DNA of 5,729 nt from Actinomycetota bacterium. Lineage in GTDB: Bacteria > Actinomycetota > Thermoleophilia > Gaiellales > Gaiellaceae. Where the stretch lies: NCBI GenBank assembly GCA_013811645.1, contig JACCUU010000238.1:1-5729 (forward strand), given 5' to 3'. Position 1 is the stretch's first letter; each line of letters opens with the position of its first letter. Made by a program: the position numbers and the translations under genes. The notes beneath the pieces are model-generated. The model made no database searches. It was given only the letters and a program-made list of their open reading frames with translations, and was not told the origin of the DNA. Shown here piece by piece: positions 5,416 to 5,729 of this stretch.

Positions 5416-5729
5416 ATGGGAATTCGCGTCGGCATCAACGGGTTCGGGCGCATCGGGCGGAACTTCTTCCGGGCGCAGAACGAGCGCGATTCGGATCTTG
5501 AGATCGTTGCCCTGAACGATCTCGGGGATGCGAAGACGATGGCGCACCTGCTCCGCTACGACTCGAACCTCGGACCGTTTCCCGGCGAAGTCGAACTCGC
5601 CGACGGAGTCCTGCGCGCCGCCGGTGAGGAGATTCAGATCCTCTCCGAGCGCGACCCTGGGGCGCTTCCGTGGTCAGATCTCGGAGTGGACGTCGTGCTC
5701 GAGTCCACGGGGTTCTTCACCGACCGCGA
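5416..5729 (+). CDS. gap: Glyceraldehyde-3-phosphate dehydrogenase, type I, N-terminal part (3' cut by window edge)
   Basis: GAPDH interconverts glyceraldehyde 3-phosphate and 1,3-bisphosphoglycerate in cytosolic glycolysis and gluconeogenesis. Only the first 104 codons are present, out of about 335 in the family. They cover most of the NAD-binding Rossmann domain: GINGFGRIGRNFFRA (6-20), then ALNDLGDAKTMAHLLRYDS, where the Asp of the ND pair is the residue that binds the adenosine ribose and usually goes with NAD rather than NADP preference, and VLESTGFFTDR at the visible end. The catalytic Cys (SCTTN motif) lies beyond the window. The ATG is preceded by a strong ribosome-binding site, GGAGGG at 5405-5410, 5 nt away. 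It starts 42 bp after whiA on the same strand, with no convincing terminator between, so read-through from whiA is likely. Pgk and tpiA typically follow in Actinobacteria, but this cannot be seen here. Confidence 0.96.
   Translation, partial: MGIRVGINGFGRIGRNFFRAQNERDSDLEIVALNDLGDAKTMAHLLRYDSNLGPFPGEVELADGVLRAAGEEIQILSERDPGALPWSDLGVDVVLESTGFFTDR

Overview
The window is G+C-rich (about two-thirds by eye), almost fully coding chromosomal DNA from a bacterium. A WhiA regulator directly upstream of gap, with uvrC on the far side of the same locus, points to Actinobacteriota. My guess is a deep-branching group such as Thermoleophilia or Gaiellales, but this is inference from gene content and style, not from a marker gene. 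I see no mobile element, CRISPR array, tRNA, rRNA or phage gene.

Layout, left to right: (1) the 3' two-thirds of uvrC (+), cut by the window edge; (2) a YbhN/LPG-synthase-type membrane protein (-), convergent with uvrC across 12 bp; (3) a 107-bp spacer with two perfect hairpins; (4) pruA, a group-1 (ALDH4-like) 1-pyrroline-5-carboxylate dehydrogenase (-); (5) a 23-bp divergent spacer with a -10-like hexamer in each direction, placed as expected for leaderless transcripts; (6) an Ogt-type O6-alkylguanine-DNA alkyltransferase (+); (7) whiA (+), overlapping the alkyltransferase stop by 4 nt; (8) the first 104 codons of gap (+), cut by the window edge.

How the genes relate: uvrC and the alkyltransferase are both DNA-repair genes (nucleotide excision and direct reversal). 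The alkyltransferase, whiA and gap look like one plus-strand transcription unit, which would normally continue into pgk and tpiA beyond the window. pruA performs the second step of proline catabolism and may be followed on the same strand by the membrane-protein gene, although the hairpins between them suggest termination or processing.

The most notable points are the compact divergent promoter candidate, the paired hairpins with a flanking 7-bp direct repeat, and the absence of rapZ and yvcK from the uvrC-rapZ-yvcK-whiA-gap order common in Actinobacteria. A pruA/membrane-protein pair on the opposite strand and the alkyltransferase gene occupy that place. Nothing here amounts to a clearly new biological system; the genes are recognisable housekeeping families.
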